Assembly (NCBI RefSeq): GCF_001563475.1
Contig: NZ_LPUT01000028.1
Span: 186,001 to 250,000 of the forward strand
Source of the DNA: Sporosarcina sp. HYO08
GTDB taxonomy: Bacteria > Bacillota > Bacilli > Bacillales_A > Planococcaceae
Direction of reading: 5' to 3'
DNA length: 64,000 nucleotides
A program made the translations under genes and the position numbers. The notes beneath the pieces are model-generated. The model saw only the letters and a list, made by a program, of their open reading frames with translations. It was not told the origin of the DNA and ran no database searches. Below, piece by piece: positions 1 through 9,470 of this stretch; within the stretch, counting starts at the first letter, position 1; every line of letters starts with the position of its first letter.

Positions 1-33
1 GAAAACATCCTGTCTATCCTGTATAATGAAAGA

Positions 34-68
34 AAAAAGGCCGCCTTATTTAAGAGGGAGGCCTTTTC
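34..68 (+). terminator. Terminator-like hairpin upstream of panE
   Basis: AAAAGGCC and GGCCTTTT arms with a further CC/GG pairing enclose an AT-rich loop, followed by a short T run. It probably ends a gene lying to the left of the window. The T tract is short, so its strength is uncertain. A TATAAT at 22-27 just before it could be a -10 box, but the matching -35 would lie at or beyond the window edge. Confidence 0.45.
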
Positions 69-93
69 CATTAGGAGGAAGGATGGATCTGGG

Positions 94-996
94 ATGGACA
101 TTGTTATTGCGGGGGCGGGATCGATTGGGCTATTGGTAGGGTCCTATTTATCTGAAGCGGGCTTTCACGTGACTTTTTATGTCCGCAGGGAAGAGCAGGC
201 GAGGCTTATTCGAGAAAATGGAGTATGCCGTGTGAACCAGGATCATTCAGAAACTATTGTTCCGGCAGACGCATCTACAGAACTGTCAAAACTGCCCGCC
301 TCGGCATTATGGATCGTTGCTGTGAAATATGCCCACCTGCAAAGCTTGCTAAAATCAATGGGAAAAGTAAATAACAAGAATCCCATATTATTTTTGCAAA
401 ACGGTATTGGTCATGTGCCCTTAATACGAGAAACTGGGTTGTGTCATGTTGCGTTTGCGACTGTTGAACATGGTGCAAAAAGGATGAATGATTGGACAGT
501 TTCCCATAATGGTGTTGGAATGATTGCAATAGCTGCTGAAAAAGGAAATGATCAGTTATTCACTCTTATTGGACAAGCGGCGTCAGCCCAGTTTCCGATA
601 CTCTTTAAAGAAAACGCAGAGCGGATCTTAATGCGTAAAGTATTGATCAATTGTATGATCAATCCATTGACAGCCATTTTGGGTGTTGAAAATGGCGACC
701 TGATCGAAAATCCATACTGCTTAACCCTTTTCCAAAACTTATACGAAGAGCTAATAGGTGCGTTTCCTAAAATGGCATCAGACCTTTCCTATGAGGATGT
801 CGTGGCGGTTTGTCGCAACACGGCAAGAAACCAATCTTCGATGTTAGTTGATCGATTGGCAGGGCGCCAAATGGAAATTGACACAATCGTGTCTGCCGTC
901 ATTGAAAGGGCAAATGATCAAGGAAAGCAGCTGCCGATTTTGCAGACATTTGAACAAATGCTGTATGCGATCAATCAGAAAGGGGAGAGTTTATGA
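94..996 (+). CDS. panE: 2-dehydropantoate 2-reductase (ketopantoate reductase)
   Basis: Cytosolic NADPH-dependent enzyme that reduces ketopantoate to pantoate in pantothenate/CoA synthesis. The N-terminal Rossmann motif GAGSIG is at residues 7-12, the LQNGIG segment at 101-106, and the conserved Lys of the C-terminal domain at about K182 in RKVLINCMINPL. The length of 300 aa is typical of the ApbA/PanE family. A TAGGAGGAAGG ribosome site lies 5' of the ATG; a nearer ATG at 83 is out of frame. The stop overlaps the next start (ATGA), so it is translationally coupled to the DUF3397 gene. In B. subtilis panE also lies just before bshC. Confidence 0.93.
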   Translation: MDIVIAGAGSIGLLVGSYLSEAGFHVTFYVRREEQARLIRENGVCRVNQDHSETIVPADASTELSKLPASALWIVAVKYAHLQSLLKSMGKVNNKNPILFLQNGIGHVPLIRETGLCHVAFATVEHGAKRMNDWTVSHNGVGMIAIAAEKGNDQLFTLIGQAASAQFPILFKENAERILMRKVLINCMINPLTAILGVENGDLIENPYCLTLFQNLYEELIGAFPKMASDLSYEDVVAVCRNTARNQSSMLVDRLAGRQMEIDTIVSAVIERANDQGKQLPILQTFEQMLYAINQKGESL

Positions 997-1382
997 ATTC
1001 GGTCATCTCAATTATTTTGGGAACGCTGATTTTCTTCCCGTTTTTGGTGACAGTTCTATTTTTACTCATTATGAGAAAGAGAGGAAAGGCGCCGGCTGTG
1101 GTAATAGGTCAAGCTGCGGATTTGACGACGCCTTTTTTATTTTTAGCTGTATATATTGCAGTTTGGCTCATTTTCGATGAAGGGGTTGGCATTTATATCA
1201 TCATGATTGCGATTGTGATCGCAATTATGATGATCATCTTAGAAAGGATTCGAAAGAAAGAATTTCATCTATTCCGACTGCTAAAAAGGGCATGGCGGTT
1301 ATATTTTCTTATTTTATGCGCTGCTTACAGCATGCTTTTGTTAGTTGGAATCGTATTGAAAGTAATGGAATATGTTACTTGA
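993..1382 (+). CDS. DUF3397-type integral membrane protein
   Basis: A 129-residue protein with four hydrophobic segments (about residues 5-25, 40-58, 63-85 and 103-125) separated by short basic loops, so probably a four-helix membrane protein. It resembles the small DUF3397 proteins encoded between panE and bshC in many Bacillales; the function is unknown. Its ATG overlaps the panE stop codon, and AGGGGAG is placed as the ribosome site. The family assignment rests on topology, size and gene neighbourhood, not on a catalytic motif. Confidence 0.75.
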   Translation: MNSVISIILGTLIFFPFLVTVLFLLIMRKRGKAPAVVIGQAADLTTPFLFLAVYIAVWLIFDEGVGIYIIMIAIVIAIMMIILERIRKKEFHLFRLLKRAWRLYFLILCAAYSMLLLVGIVLKVMEYVT

Positions 1383-1407
1383 TTAGCTTGAGGATGAGCT
1401 TTTGCTT

Positions 1408-1436
1408 TTCAAACACTCCGGGTGAAGTGTTATACT
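1408..1436 (+). promoter_or_regulatory. Sigma-A promoter for bshC
   Basis: An extended -10 TGTTATACT (TATACT at 1431-1436, TG at 1428-1429) lies 37 nt before the bshC start. A weak -35 TTCAAA at 1408-1413 has a 17-bp spacer. The gap between the DUF3397 stop and bshC fits an independent transcription start. Confidence 0.5.
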
Positions 1437-1472
1437 CGTGTCATACTTTAAGGGGCAAAGGGGCAGGGAATA

Positions 1473-3092
1473 ATGGAATTGGAAACATTGGCATTACAAG
1501 AAAAAAACGAAGTAATGCTATCTTATAACAATGATCAACAATTTCTACAAAAATTTTTCGATTATCCTTATTCTGACGATTCTTATGTGAATAGGTTGCA
1601 GGAGCTCGAAAAACGTACAATTCAAAGACAGCAGCTTGCCGAAACGATCCAACGTTTTATGACGCCATTTGGCATTTCGACACATGCACAGCGGCATATC
1701 GATGAACTGGCGGATAACGGCGTTGTCGTTATTGGCGGTCAACAGGCTGGTGTTTTAACAGGTCCTATGTATTCCGTACATAAGGCTATTACGGTCATCC
1801 TCCTTGCTAGAAAACAGCGAATAGAGTTAGGTGTACCAGTAATACCGGTGTTCTGGGTTGCTGGGGAAGATCATGATTTGAATGAGATTAACCACGTTTA
1901 CACAGAAACAAATGGCAGGGCCGTTAAAAATCAATATTATGAGAGATATGTTATGAAGCTGACTGCATCAGATACCGTGTATGATCAAGTACAAATGGCT
2001 TCTTTTGTGAAAAGCATATTTGGCAATTTTGGAGAAACAGCTCATACAAAAAACTTATTACATGAAGTGTTAGATGCGGTTGAGCAAGAGAAGACTTTTA
2101 CAAACTTTTTTGTGCGATTAATGAATCATTTGTTCCAGTCGGAAGGTTTACTATTGATTGACGCTAATTTTAAACCGCTGCGTTTACTTGAAAGTAATTA
2201 TTTTTGTCGATTGATCAATGAGGCAGAACCGATTGCTACCCTGATTGCGAAGAAAGAAGAACAGTTTGTGCAAGAGGGATTTAACGCGCCGATCCAATCA
2301 GCAGAAAACGCTGCTCACTTATTTTATATACATGAAACGGGCCGAGTGTTATTAACGAGAGAGCAGGGAGACTTTGTTAATGAAAGCGCCGGGATCCGAT
2401 TTACGAGAGAAGAGTTGTTGCAAATAGCTGAACGAAAGCCATGGCTATTAAGCAATAATGTGGCGACAAGGCCGCTTATGCAAGAAATGGTATTTCCTGT
2501 GTTAGCGTTTGTCGGGGGGCCTGGAGAAATTGCTTATTGGGCAATATTAAAAGATGCCTTCCATCATTTAGATATGAAAATGCCGATCATTGCACCTAGA
2601 ATATCCATGACGCTTGTTACACCGCAAGTGAAGCATGTGCTGACTGAAAAATCGTTAACGGTGGAGGATGTTCTTTTAGGGAAAATAAAAGATGAACGTG
2701 AAAAGCTAATTGGGGAGTTAAGAAATGATCAATTAGACCAGCTTGTTGATGAAACAGAACAGCTTTTAATCGAACAATATGAAAAACTCCAGCAGCTTGT
2801 TAAGCAGCAGAAAATGCTTTTGACTACCGAGCTTTTGCAGAAAAACGTCGCCGTTCATAAAAATCAGCTGAATTATTTAAGAGACAAAGCGGAAGAAGCG
2901 ACGTTATTAAAGTACGATCCTGTTTTTCGTACATATAATTTGTTAGAAGGCGAATTGAATCCAAATGGCTCGCTGCAAGAGCGCATATATACGCCTTACG
3001 CTTACTTAAATGACTACGGTCCCGAATTGATCAAAGATTTGTTGGGGCTGCCTTTTGAAATGGATGGAACACATAAAGTTGTTTATTTATGA
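1473..3092 (+). CDS. bshC: Bacillithiol biosynthesis cysteine-adding enzyme BshC
   Basis: Catalyses or assists addition of cysteine to GlcN-malate, the last step of bacillithiol synthesis. At 539 aa it has the usual length, with a Rossmann-like core (VVIGGQQAGVLTGP near residue 85, PVFWVAGEDHDLNEI near 125) and a C-terminal coiled coil (about 400-500, rich in Q, K, E and L). The start chosen gives MELETLAL, which aligns with the family N terminus. bshC sits directly before mraZ as in B. subtilis. A strong terminator follows, so it is transcriptionally separated from the dcw cluster. Confidence 0.93.
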   Translation: MELETLALQEKNEVMLSYNNDQQFLQKFFDYPYSDDSYVNRLQELEKRTIQRQQLAETIQRFMTPFGISTHAQRHIDELADNGVVVIGGQQAGVLTGPMYSVHKAITVILLARKQRIELGVPVIPVFWVAGEDHDLNEINHVYTETNGRAVKNQYYERYVMKLTASDTVYDQVQMASFVKSIFGNFGETAHTKNLLHEVLDAVEQEKTFTNFFVRLMNHLFQSEGLLLIDANFKPLRLLESNYFCRLINEAEPIATLIAKKEEQFVQEGFNAPIQSAENAAHLFYIHETGRVLLTREQGDFVNESAGIRFTREELLQIAERKPWLLSNNVATRPLMQEMVFPVLAFVGGPGEIAYWAILKDAFHHLDMKMPIIAPRISMTLVTPQVKHVLTEKSLTVEDVLLGKIKDEREKLIGELRNDQLDQLVDETEQLLIEQYEKLQQLVKQQKMLLTTELLQKNVAVHKNQLNYLRDKAEEATLLKYDPVFRTYNLLEGELNPNGSLQERIYTPYAYLNDYGPELIKDLLGLPFEMDGTHKVVYL

Positions 3093-3107
3093 GCAACGTC
3101 TAAAGAT

Positions 3108-3152
3108 AAAACACTTATGCAAATGTATTTCTATTTGCATAAGTGTTTTTTC
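3108..3152 (+). terminator. Rho-independent terminator after bshC
   Basis: A perfect 17-bp inverted repeat (AAAACACTTATGCAAAT at 3108-3124 and its complement from 3133) encloses an 8-nt loop and is followed by TTTTTT. It separates the panE-bshC unit from the dcw cluster. Confidence 0.9.
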
Positions 3153-3189
3153 ATTTTTTAATCGAATAATCTCAATGAAACAAGTACTA

Positions 3190-3220
3190 TTTACACAATT
3201 TTAAACGATATTCATAAAAT
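3190..3220 (+). promoter_or_regulatory. Candidate dcw cluster promoter upstream of mraZ
   Basis: TTTACA at 3190-3195 with CATAAA/TAAAAT at 3213-3220 (spacer 17-19 bp depending on the -10 chosen). The start of transcription would fall at about 3225-3228, so the MraZ-type repeats lie at or just downstream of it. Confidence 0.45.
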
Positions 3221-3223
3221 GAT

Positions 3224-3258
3224 CGGAAATGGGTGGAGGAATGTGGGGGGATGTGGTA
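3224..3258 (+). promoter_or_regulatory. MraZ box: 10-bp-periodic TGG repeats
   Basis: TGGAG, TGGGG and TGGTA start at 3234, 3244 and 3254, exactly 10 bp apart; a degenerate CGGAA precedes them at 3224. MraZ is known to bind three or four TGGGN-type direct repeats with a 10-bp period upstream of its own gene. The spacing and position match an autoregulatory operator. That MraZ of this organism binds here is inferred. Confidence 0.7.
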
Positions 3259-3287
3259 CATTAATTTCATATAGTGGGGTGAAGAGT

Positions 3288-3719
3288 ATGTTCATGGGTG
3301 AATATCAGCATACTGTTGATACAAAAGGTCGCCTAATTGTCCCCTCGAAATTTCGGGAACATCTAGGAGATGGCTTTGTTTTGACCCGTGGATTGGACAA
3401 CTGTCTCTTCGGCTATCCGATGGAAGAATGGAAGCGACTAGAGGAAAAATTGAAGGCGTTACCTGTTACGAAAAAAGATGCCCGTGCTTTTACACGGTTT
3501 TTCTTCTCCGGAGCGACTGAAGTTGAACTGGATAAACAAGGTCGGATCAATATTCCATCTTCACTCTTACACTATGCGAAAGTAGAAAAAGATTGTGTCA
3601 TTCTTGGCGTTTCCGGACGGATCGAAATATGGTCCAAAGCCCTTTGGGAGGACTACTATCAGGAGTCCGAGCAATCATTTAATGAGATCGCAGAAAACAT
3701 CATTGATTTCGATTTTTAA
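3288..3719 (+). CDS. mraZ: Transcriptional regulator MraZ
   Basis: A 143-aa protein of two tandem SpoVT-AbrB-like DNA-binding folds (about residues 5-47 and 76-119), each with the conserved DxxGR core (DTKGR and DKQGR). MraZ forms rings and regulates the dcw cluster. The start at 3288 gives MFMGEYQH, the usual N terminus, with a GTGGGGTG ribosome site; the open frame runs 23 codons further upstream but over the operator repeats. First gene of the division and cell wall cluster. Confidence 0.95.
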   Translation: MFMGEYQHTVDTKGRLIVPSKFREHLGDGFVLTRGLDNCLFGYPMEEWKRLEEKLKALPVTKKDARAFTRFFFSGATEVELDKQGRINIPSSLLHYAKVEKDCVILGVSGRIEIWSKALWEDYYQESEQSFNEIAENIIDFDF

Positions 3720-3823
3720 AGCTTTACAAGAAGGTAAAGCGATTTCAAACGCAGGAATGAAGTTTGTCATTTGACACACAATAACACCAAGGTGAATCAG
3801 ATTTTTGAAAGTGGGCGGTTTAA

Positions 3824-4756
3824 TTGTTCAACCATACAACTGTATTGCTTCATGAAGCTGTCGAAGGCTTAAACATTAAAAACGACGGTATTTACGTTGA
3901 TTGTACGCTCGGTGGGGCGGGTCATAGTAAAGAAATTGTGGAGCAACTGTCACCAGAAGGCCGACTGATCTGTTTTGACCAAGATTTAACGGCGATTGAA
4001 GTGGCAAAAGAACGATTAAAAGACCATTTGTCTAAAGTGACATTTGTCCACTCGAATTTTAGGCATTTAAAATCTGAGTTGGCAAAGCTTGGGGTATCTT
4101 CAGTCGATGGGGTTCTTTATGATTTGGGTGTCTCTTCTCCGCAATTAGATACGCCGGAGCGCGGGTTTAGTTACAACCATGATGCGCCGCTTGATATGCG
4201 CATGAATACAGAAGCGTCTTTGACTGCTTACGAAGTAGTCAATCATTGGTCATATGAAGATTTGGTTCGTATATTCTTTCGCTATGGGGAAGAAAAATTC
4301 TCTAAAAGTATTGCGCGGAAAATAGAGCAAGCAAGAGAACAACAACCAATTGAAACGACTGGAGAGCTTGTGGAATTAATCAAGGCAGGCATTCCAGCTG
4401 CAGCAAGACGTACAGGCGGACATCCTGCAAAGAGAGTATTTCAAGCGATTCGCATTGCAGTGAATGACGAGCTAGGAGCAGCCGAAGATTCCATTTCAGA
4501 TGCAATTACTTTGCTCAATCCAGGCGGAAGAATGAGTGTAATTACTTTCCATTCTTTGGAGGACCGGCTTTGTAAAACGATTTTTAAAGAAGCATCTTCA
4601 TACCCCGAACTTCCACCAAATTTACCTGTCATTCCAGAAGGCATGGAACCGATTTTAAAGTTGATCACAAGAAAGCCGATCACACCAGGTGAAACAGAGA
4701 TAGAAAATAATAAACGGGCGCGATCCGCGAAGTTAAGAATTGCCGAAAGAAAATAA
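3824..4756 (+). CDS. rsmH: 16S rRNA (cytosine-1402 N4) methyltransferase
   Basis: SAM-dependent methyltransferase RsmH (MraW), which modifies C1402 in the ribosomal decoding centre. The 310-aa protein has the SAM motif [11 protein letters not shown] near residue 29, [14 protein letters not shown] near 52, and the family-specific [11 protein letters not shown] and [16 protein letters not shown] stretches (about 99-128). The start is TTG at 3824 and gives [13 protein letters not shown], the conserved N terminus. Second gene of the dcw cluster, as in most bacteria. Confidence 0.95.
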   Translation: MFNHTTVLLHEAVEGLNIKNDGIYVDCTLGGAGHSKEIVEQLSPEGRLICFDQDLTAIEVAKERLKDHLSKVTFVHSNFRHLKSELAKLGVSSVDGVLYDLGVSSPQLDTPERGFSYNHDAPLDMRMNTEASLTAYEVVNHWSYEDLVRIFFRYGEEKFSKSIARKIEQAREQQPIETTGELVELIKAGIPAAARRTGGHPAKRVFQAIRIAVNDELGAAEDSISDAITLLNPGGRMSVITFHSLEDRLCKTIFKEASSYPELPPNLPVIPEGMEPILKLITRKPITPGETEIENNKRARSAKLRIAERK

Positions 4757-4770
4757 AGGAGGTAAAGGAG

Positions 4771-5145
4771 ATGGCATTAGAACAGAGACAATTTCAGACG
4801 GCATATGTTCCAGAAGTTGAACAGCAAGCAATACCCAGTAAACAAACACATACTCGTCCTAAAAAGAGAAAATTGTTTTCAGTCGGTGAGAAGTTCCTAT
4901 TTATGCTTTTTTCGGCGGCATTAGTCCTTTTCTCAACGATGATCTTACATACGCAAGCACAAATTAATGAAACAAACAGGGAAGTACAAATGATTACTAA
5001 AGATATAAACGAAGTGAAAAAACAGAATATGGAATTGTCCATCCAAGTGAGCGAAAAATCCACATATGAACGTATATGGGAAAAAGCAAAAGAACTCGGC
5101 TTGAATCTGAACGAAAATAACGTGAAGGTTGTGCCTGGACGATGA
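4771..5145 (+). CDS. ftsL: Cell division protein FtsL
   Basis: Small bitopic divisome protein of 124 aa: a basic cytoplasmic N terminus, one membrane helix at about 41-59, then an extracytoplasmic coiled coil (about 62-105). FtsL joins DivIB and DivIC to activate septal peptidoglycan synthesis. A GGAGG ribosome site precedes the ATG. The stop codon overlaps the pbpB start (ATGA). Assignment rests on topology and position; the family sequence is poorly conserved. Confidence 0.9.
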   Translation: MALEQRQFQTAYVPEVEQQAIPSKQTHTRPKKRKLFSVGEKFLFMLFSAALVLFSTMILHTQAQINETNREVQMITKDINEVKKQNMELSIQVSEKSTYERIWEKAKELGLNLNENNVKVVPGR

Positions 5146-7346
5146 AAAAGAAGTTTCGATTTCAATGGGGAGCCTTCCTGATGTTTTTGCTGTTTGGAGG
5201 GCTCTTTTTTCTGTTGTTAGGGAGAATGTTGTTTATTCAAGTCACTGGACAGGCGGAAGGGCGGGTGATGGCTGCACTTGCTGAGGCAAAATATGCGAGA
5301 GAATCGGTATTGACAGCAGATCGAGGGACAATTGTCGATCGAAATGGCGAGTTAATTGCATCCGATACATTAAGCTATCGTCTTGTGGCGGTATTAAGTG
5401 AGAGCGCAAGTAAAGGCGCCAAAAAGCCTCATCATGTCCAAGACTTTGAAAAAACTGCCGAAGTACTGTCCAATTATATTCCAATGGAGAAAGAAGAAAT
5501 TTTATCCCGATTAAAATCTTTTAAAGAAGCTGACAGATGGCAAGTTGAGTTTGGGAAAGCCGGACGGGATATTAACCATGAATCAGCTTTAAAATTGAGG
5601 GACGAAAAACTTCCTGGCATTCTGTTAATAGAAGATAAGAAGCGATTCTATCCAAATGGGATATTTGCGTCGTATTTAGTAGGATTTACGACGAGAGAAG
5701 AACAGAAGGATGGCATCGTTTCAACGGTCGGCAGAATGGGGCTTGAGGCGATCTATAATGACGAATTGACAGGGCAGGATGGCAAAGTCGAATTTGAGTC
5801 TGACGGTTGGGGTGTTATTTTATCCAAGTCAGAAAAAGCGATTGTTCCAGCCAAAGACGGTTACGATATTCAATTAACGATCGATAAAACGATACAGAAC
5901 TTTGTCGAAGAAGCGATGACCCGTGTCGAAAAAGAGTATTCGCCGAAGAAAATGCTCGTCATTGTGGCAAATCCGAAAACAGGGGAAATTTTAGCAGTGA
6001 GTCAACGTCCATCTTTTCATCCCGGCACACGTGAAGGACTTACGGATAACTGGTTGAATGAAGCACTTGAAACGACAATTGAACCTGGTTCAACGCTGAA
6101 AATGTTTACTGTTGCAGCAGCTGTTGAAGAGAAAAAATGGGATTCTAATGCGTGGTATCAATCAGGCCAATATAAGGCGCCTGGTGCCACCATTCGGGAC
6201 GTGAATAGAACAGGGTGGGGGACGATTACGTATTTGGAAGGTTTTCAGCGTTCCTCTAACGTTTCGATGGCGTATTTACTAGAAAGAATGGGTCACGGAA
6301 CATTTATTGACTATATTGGCCGATTTGGATTCGGGGAAAAGACCGGAATTAATTTGCCGAATGAGGCGAGCGGGAAAATTCTTGATACCCGCCCGATTGA
6401 AAGGATTACAACGGCATATGGTCAAGGTTCTACGGTGACACCGATTCAAATGGTGCAAGCTGCTTCTGCCATTGCCAATAATGGTGTGATGATGAAACCA
6501 TATGTGATTGATAAAATTATAGATCCAAATACTGGGAAAGTTATTCAGCAAGAAAAGCCCGAGGCACATGGGACGCCGATTTCCGCGGAAACGGCAAAAA
6601 TGGTTAGGGAGCTTCTTGCGTCAACAGTCACTTCTGAAAAAGGAACCGCCCGCAGATTTGCATTAAATGGCTATTCAGTTGGTGGAAAGACTGGAACCGC
6701 CGAAATCCCTAAGCCAAATGGGGGCGGGTATTTATCGGGGACCGGAAATTATTTATATTCATTCCTTGGAATGGCACCAGCCGATGATCCTCAGCTCATT
6801 ACGTATGCGATTGTTCAACAACCGAAGCTGAATTATGGCCAATCTGGATCTGAGTCGGTTTCCAAACTATTCAATCCCATTATGGAAAGCAGTTTAAAAT
6901 ATTTAAACATTGTCCCTGATGGTGAAGGAGCGGTTGATACTGCTGTCATCGAAGATTATACTAGTAAAGATTCGGATGATGTCATGGCAAAGTTGCAGAA
7001 AGACGGATTCAACCCAATTCTGATTGGTGAAGGCGGAAAGATCATAAGTCAATATCCGTCGGGAAATACGAAACTTACAGTTGGCTCCCTCATTTTATTA
7101 AAAACAGATGGAATGACAACTTTACCGGATTTCACAGGATGGTCCAAGAAGATGATACGCTCTTTTAAACATTTATCTGGACTCGAATTACGATTGAATG
7201 GTGATGGTTTCGTCACAAGCCAAAGCGTTTCTAAAGGAGCGTTGCTAGACTTCCATGAGCCAGTTGTCATACAACTGCAAGTGCCTTCCGAATTGTATTC
7301 GCCGAAAGAAGAAAATACCGAAGCTGAGAGCATAGTTGGCGGTTGA
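5142..7346 (+). CDS. pbpB: Penicillin-binding protein 2B, division transpeptidase with PASTA domains
   Basis: Class B PBP (734 aa) that cross-links septal peptidoglycan. Membrane anchor at about 10-28, PBP dimer domain, then a transpeptidase domain with S317-T-L-K, S371-S-N and K516-T-G. The C-terminal ~140 residues hold two PASTA-like repeats (one ending near TLPDFTGWSKK). It is the division PBP in the dcw slot after ftsL, to which it is translationally coupled. Confidence 0.94.
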   Translation: MKKKFRFQWGAFLMFLLFGGLFFLLLGRMLFIQVTGQAEGRVMAALAEAKYARESVLTADRGTIVDRNGELIASDTLSYRLVAVLSESASKGAKKPHHVQDFEKTAEVLSNYIPMEKEEILSRLKSFKEADRWQVEFGKAGRDINHESALKLRDEKLPGILLIEDKKRFYPNGIFASYLVGFTTREEQKDGIVSTVGRMGLEAIYNDELTGQDGKVEFESDGWGVILSKSEKAIVPAKDGYDIQLTIDKTIQNFVEEAMTRVEKEYSPKKMLVIVANPKTGEILAVSQRPSFHPGTREGLTDNWLNEALETTIEPGSTLKMFTVAAAVEEKKWDSNAWYQSGQYKAPGATIRDVNRTGWGTITYLEGFQRSSNVSMAYLLERMGHGTFIDYIGRFGFGEKTGINLPNEASGKILDTRPIERITTAYGQGSTVTPIQMVQAASAIANNGVMMKPYVIDKIIDPNTGKVIQQEKPEAHGTPISAETAKMVRELLASTVTSEKGTARRFALNGYSVGGKTGTAEIPKPNGGGYLSGTGNYLYSFLGMAPADDPQLITYAIVQQPKLNYGQSGSESVSKLFNPIMESSLKYLNIVPDGEGAVDTAVIEDYTSKDSDDVMAKLQKDGFNPILIGEGGKIISQYPSGNTKLTVGSLILLKTDGMTTLPDFTGWSKKMIRSFKHLSGLELRLNGDGFVTSQSVSKGALLDFHEPVVIQLQVPSELYSPKEENTEAESIVGG

Positions 7347-7406
7347 ACGAATAGCTATACACTGCGTTTCATAAATTGGTAGAAAAAAGAAGAGGGTGTA
7401 TTTGTA

Positions 7407-9320
7407 CTGCGCTCATACATCAATCTGCAATCTAAAAAAAGATTGCGGGCAGTGTTTGTTATTTTTGTTCTACTCATCTTGGCGGTTATCGGTAAATTAT
7501 TTCACGCCCAAATCATTCGGCATGAGTTATATAAAGGCCGTGCTGAAGCGAATTGGGACAGGGAAATACCATTCGGCGGCATCCGTGGTGATATTGTCGA
7601 TCGTAATGATAATTTAGTAGTTGGCAATCGATTAGCCCCTACGCTCTATTTTATGCCATCGCAAAATAAGGATATTAAAAGTGCGGCTCGGTCGCTTGCA
7701 GAAGTTCTAGGTATTAAAGCTTCCGAGTTAGAAGAAAAGATGTCCAAAAAAGCATATATGGTTAAATTGGCGCCTGAAGGGAAAAATATTACGAAAGAAC
7801 AAGCGGATCGGGTTGCCCAACTCAAAATAGACGGTTTGTACACAGGTGTAGATTTTGTCAGGCATTACCCAAAGGGCGAATTGCTCTCCAGATTATTAGG
7901 GTTTACTGGCTATGACGGGCAAGGACTTGCAGGTATTGAATTTGCTTATGATGAAATACTTCAAGGAACAGGCGACAAAATCCGTTTATATACGGATGCA
8001 AAAGGAATTCCACTGCCACATGTCGATGACAGCTTTCACACCGGGAAAAACGGTGCTTCTGTTAAATTAACGATCGATGTTCGGATGCAAGAAATTGTAG
8101 AGCGTGAATTGCTTCAAGCGATGGAAAAGTACGATGCTACGCAAGCATTAGCAATTATTATGGATCCTAGGACCGGAGAGTTGCTGTCGCTTGCGTCTGC
8201 TCCAACCTATCATCCTACAGATTATAAAAAAGTGGATTCGAGCATTTATAATCGGAATTTACCGGTTTGGATGACCTTTGAACCCGGTTCTACATTTAAA
8301 ATTGTAACGTTAGCTGCGAGCTTGGAAGAAAAGCTTGTCGATTTGAAAAATGAGCGTTTTTATGATCCGGGCTATGTAATGGTTGAAAATGCAAGATTGC
8401 GCTGCTGGAAAAGAGAAGGTCATAAAGATCAAACTTTCACGGAGGTCGTTGAAAATTCTTGCAACCCTGGCTTTGTTGAAATGGGTCAACGATTAGGCAA
8501 GGATAAGCTAAATCAGTACATACGTGATTTTGGCTTTGGGGAGACGACCGGTTCCGGAATTGCTGGTGAGGCGAAAGGAATTCTTTTTAATGAAAAAAAT
8601 TTTGGTCCCGTCGAACAAGCGACAACAGCATTTGGTCAAGGAATTTCGGTGACACCGATTCAACAAGTGCAGGCAGTCGCAGCAGCGATCAACGGCGGTC
8701 ATCTTTACCGCCCTTACATTGTAAAAGAGCTGTTAAATGATAAAGGAGAGACAATTCAAACTTTTGAACCCGATGAAAAAAGACGGGTTATTGGGGAGGA
8801 AGCCTCCAAGCAAGTGCGAGAAGCATTGGAATCAGTCGTTGCCAATGGATCAGGCCGAAATGCTTTTGTCGATGGACTGCGTGTCGGAGGCAAAACTGGG
8901 ACTGCACAAAAAGTAGTAGATGGTGCCTATAAAGATGGTGATTACATTGTATCATTTATCGGATTTGCTCCGGCGGATGATCCACAGCTGCTCGTCTATG
9001 TTGCGGTAGACAGTCCAAAAAATTCTATGCAATTTGGAGGCGTCATTGCAGCACCAATCGTCGGACGGATTATAGAAGAAGTTGCCCCGTTAGCAGGCAT
9101 TTCTAAACGGCAAGGACAAATTGAAAAAGAATATAGATGGGGAGATGTAGAGACCCATCGGGTGCCTGATTTGACGGGTATGACGAAAGGAAAAATTGGA
9201 AAGCAGTTGTACACATACCGCATCGAATGGCATGGTTCTGGCGAACAGGTAAAATATCAGTTGCCTGCGCCCGATTCATTGATTAGTATTGATGATGTTA
9301 TTCACGTCTATACCGAGTAG
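7407..9320 (+). CDS. spoVD: SpoVD-type penicillin-binding protein, probable CTG start
   Basis: Second class B PBP in tandem after pbpB, the position of the spore cortex transpeptidase SpoVD. Catalytic motifs S295-T-F-K, S351-C-N and K496-T-G are intact, with a single C-terminal PASTA domain (begins at VPDLTGM). From a CTG at 7407 the protein is 637 aa and starts M-RSYINLQSKKRLR before the membrane helix, matching the basic N terminus of the family. An AAGAAGAGGG ribosome site lies 10 nt upstream of it. The next usable codon, TTG at 7443, has no ribosome site and would remove the basic flank. GTG (7396) and TTG (7402) are out of frame. The start is therefore uncertain; the rest is secure. Confidence 0.88.
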   Translation: MRSYINLQSKKRLRAVFVIFVLLILAVIGKLFHAQIIRHELYKGRAEANWDREIPFGGIRGDIVDRNDNLVVGNRLAPTLYFMPSQNKDIKSAARSLAEVLGIKASELEEKMSKKAYMVKLAPEGKNITKEQADRVAQLKIDGLYTGVDFVRHYPKGELLSRLLGFTGYDGQGLAGIEFAYDEILQGTGDKIRLYTDAKGIPLPHVDDSFHTGKNGASVKLTIDVRMQEIVERELLQAMEKYDATQALAIIMDPRTGELLSLASAPTYHPTDYKKVDSSIYNRNLPVWMTFEPGSTFKIVTLAASLEEKLVDLKNERFYDPGYVMVENARLRCWKREGHKDQTFTEVVENSCNPGFVEMGQRLGKDKLNQYIRDFGFGETTGSGIAGEAKGILFNEKNFGPVEQATTAFGQGISVTPIQQVQAVAAAINGGHLYRPYIVKELLNDKGETIQTFEPDEKRRVIGEEASKQVREALESVVANGSGRNAFVDGLRVGGKTGTAQKVVDGAYKDGDYIVSFIGFAPADDPQLLVYVAVDSPKNSMQFGGVIAAPIVGRIIEEVAPLAGISKRQGQIEKEYRWGDVETHRVPDLTGMTKGKIGKQLYTYRIEWHGSGEQVKYQLPAPDSLISIDDVIHVYTE

Positions 9321-9470
9321 ATGGGGATTATAATATTGAAATGCACTAGTTTTAACTTGATTCTGTAATTGCACGTATTTTGAGATGTACATTTCAAAGT
9401 ATAGGCGCAAGGACGCGGAGGAGTTATTGAAAATGATTGGTGCTGTTAAAAGGTAGAAGGAGAAAAAATT

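Noticed and set aside
1..30. Promoter for panE from TATAAT at 22-27
   Set aside because: The -35 would lie at the window edge and a terminator-like hairpin follows at once; cannot be judged from this window.
9321..9470. Remnant of murE between spoVD and mraY
   Set aside because: The 150-nt gap shows no Mur ligase motif in any frame.
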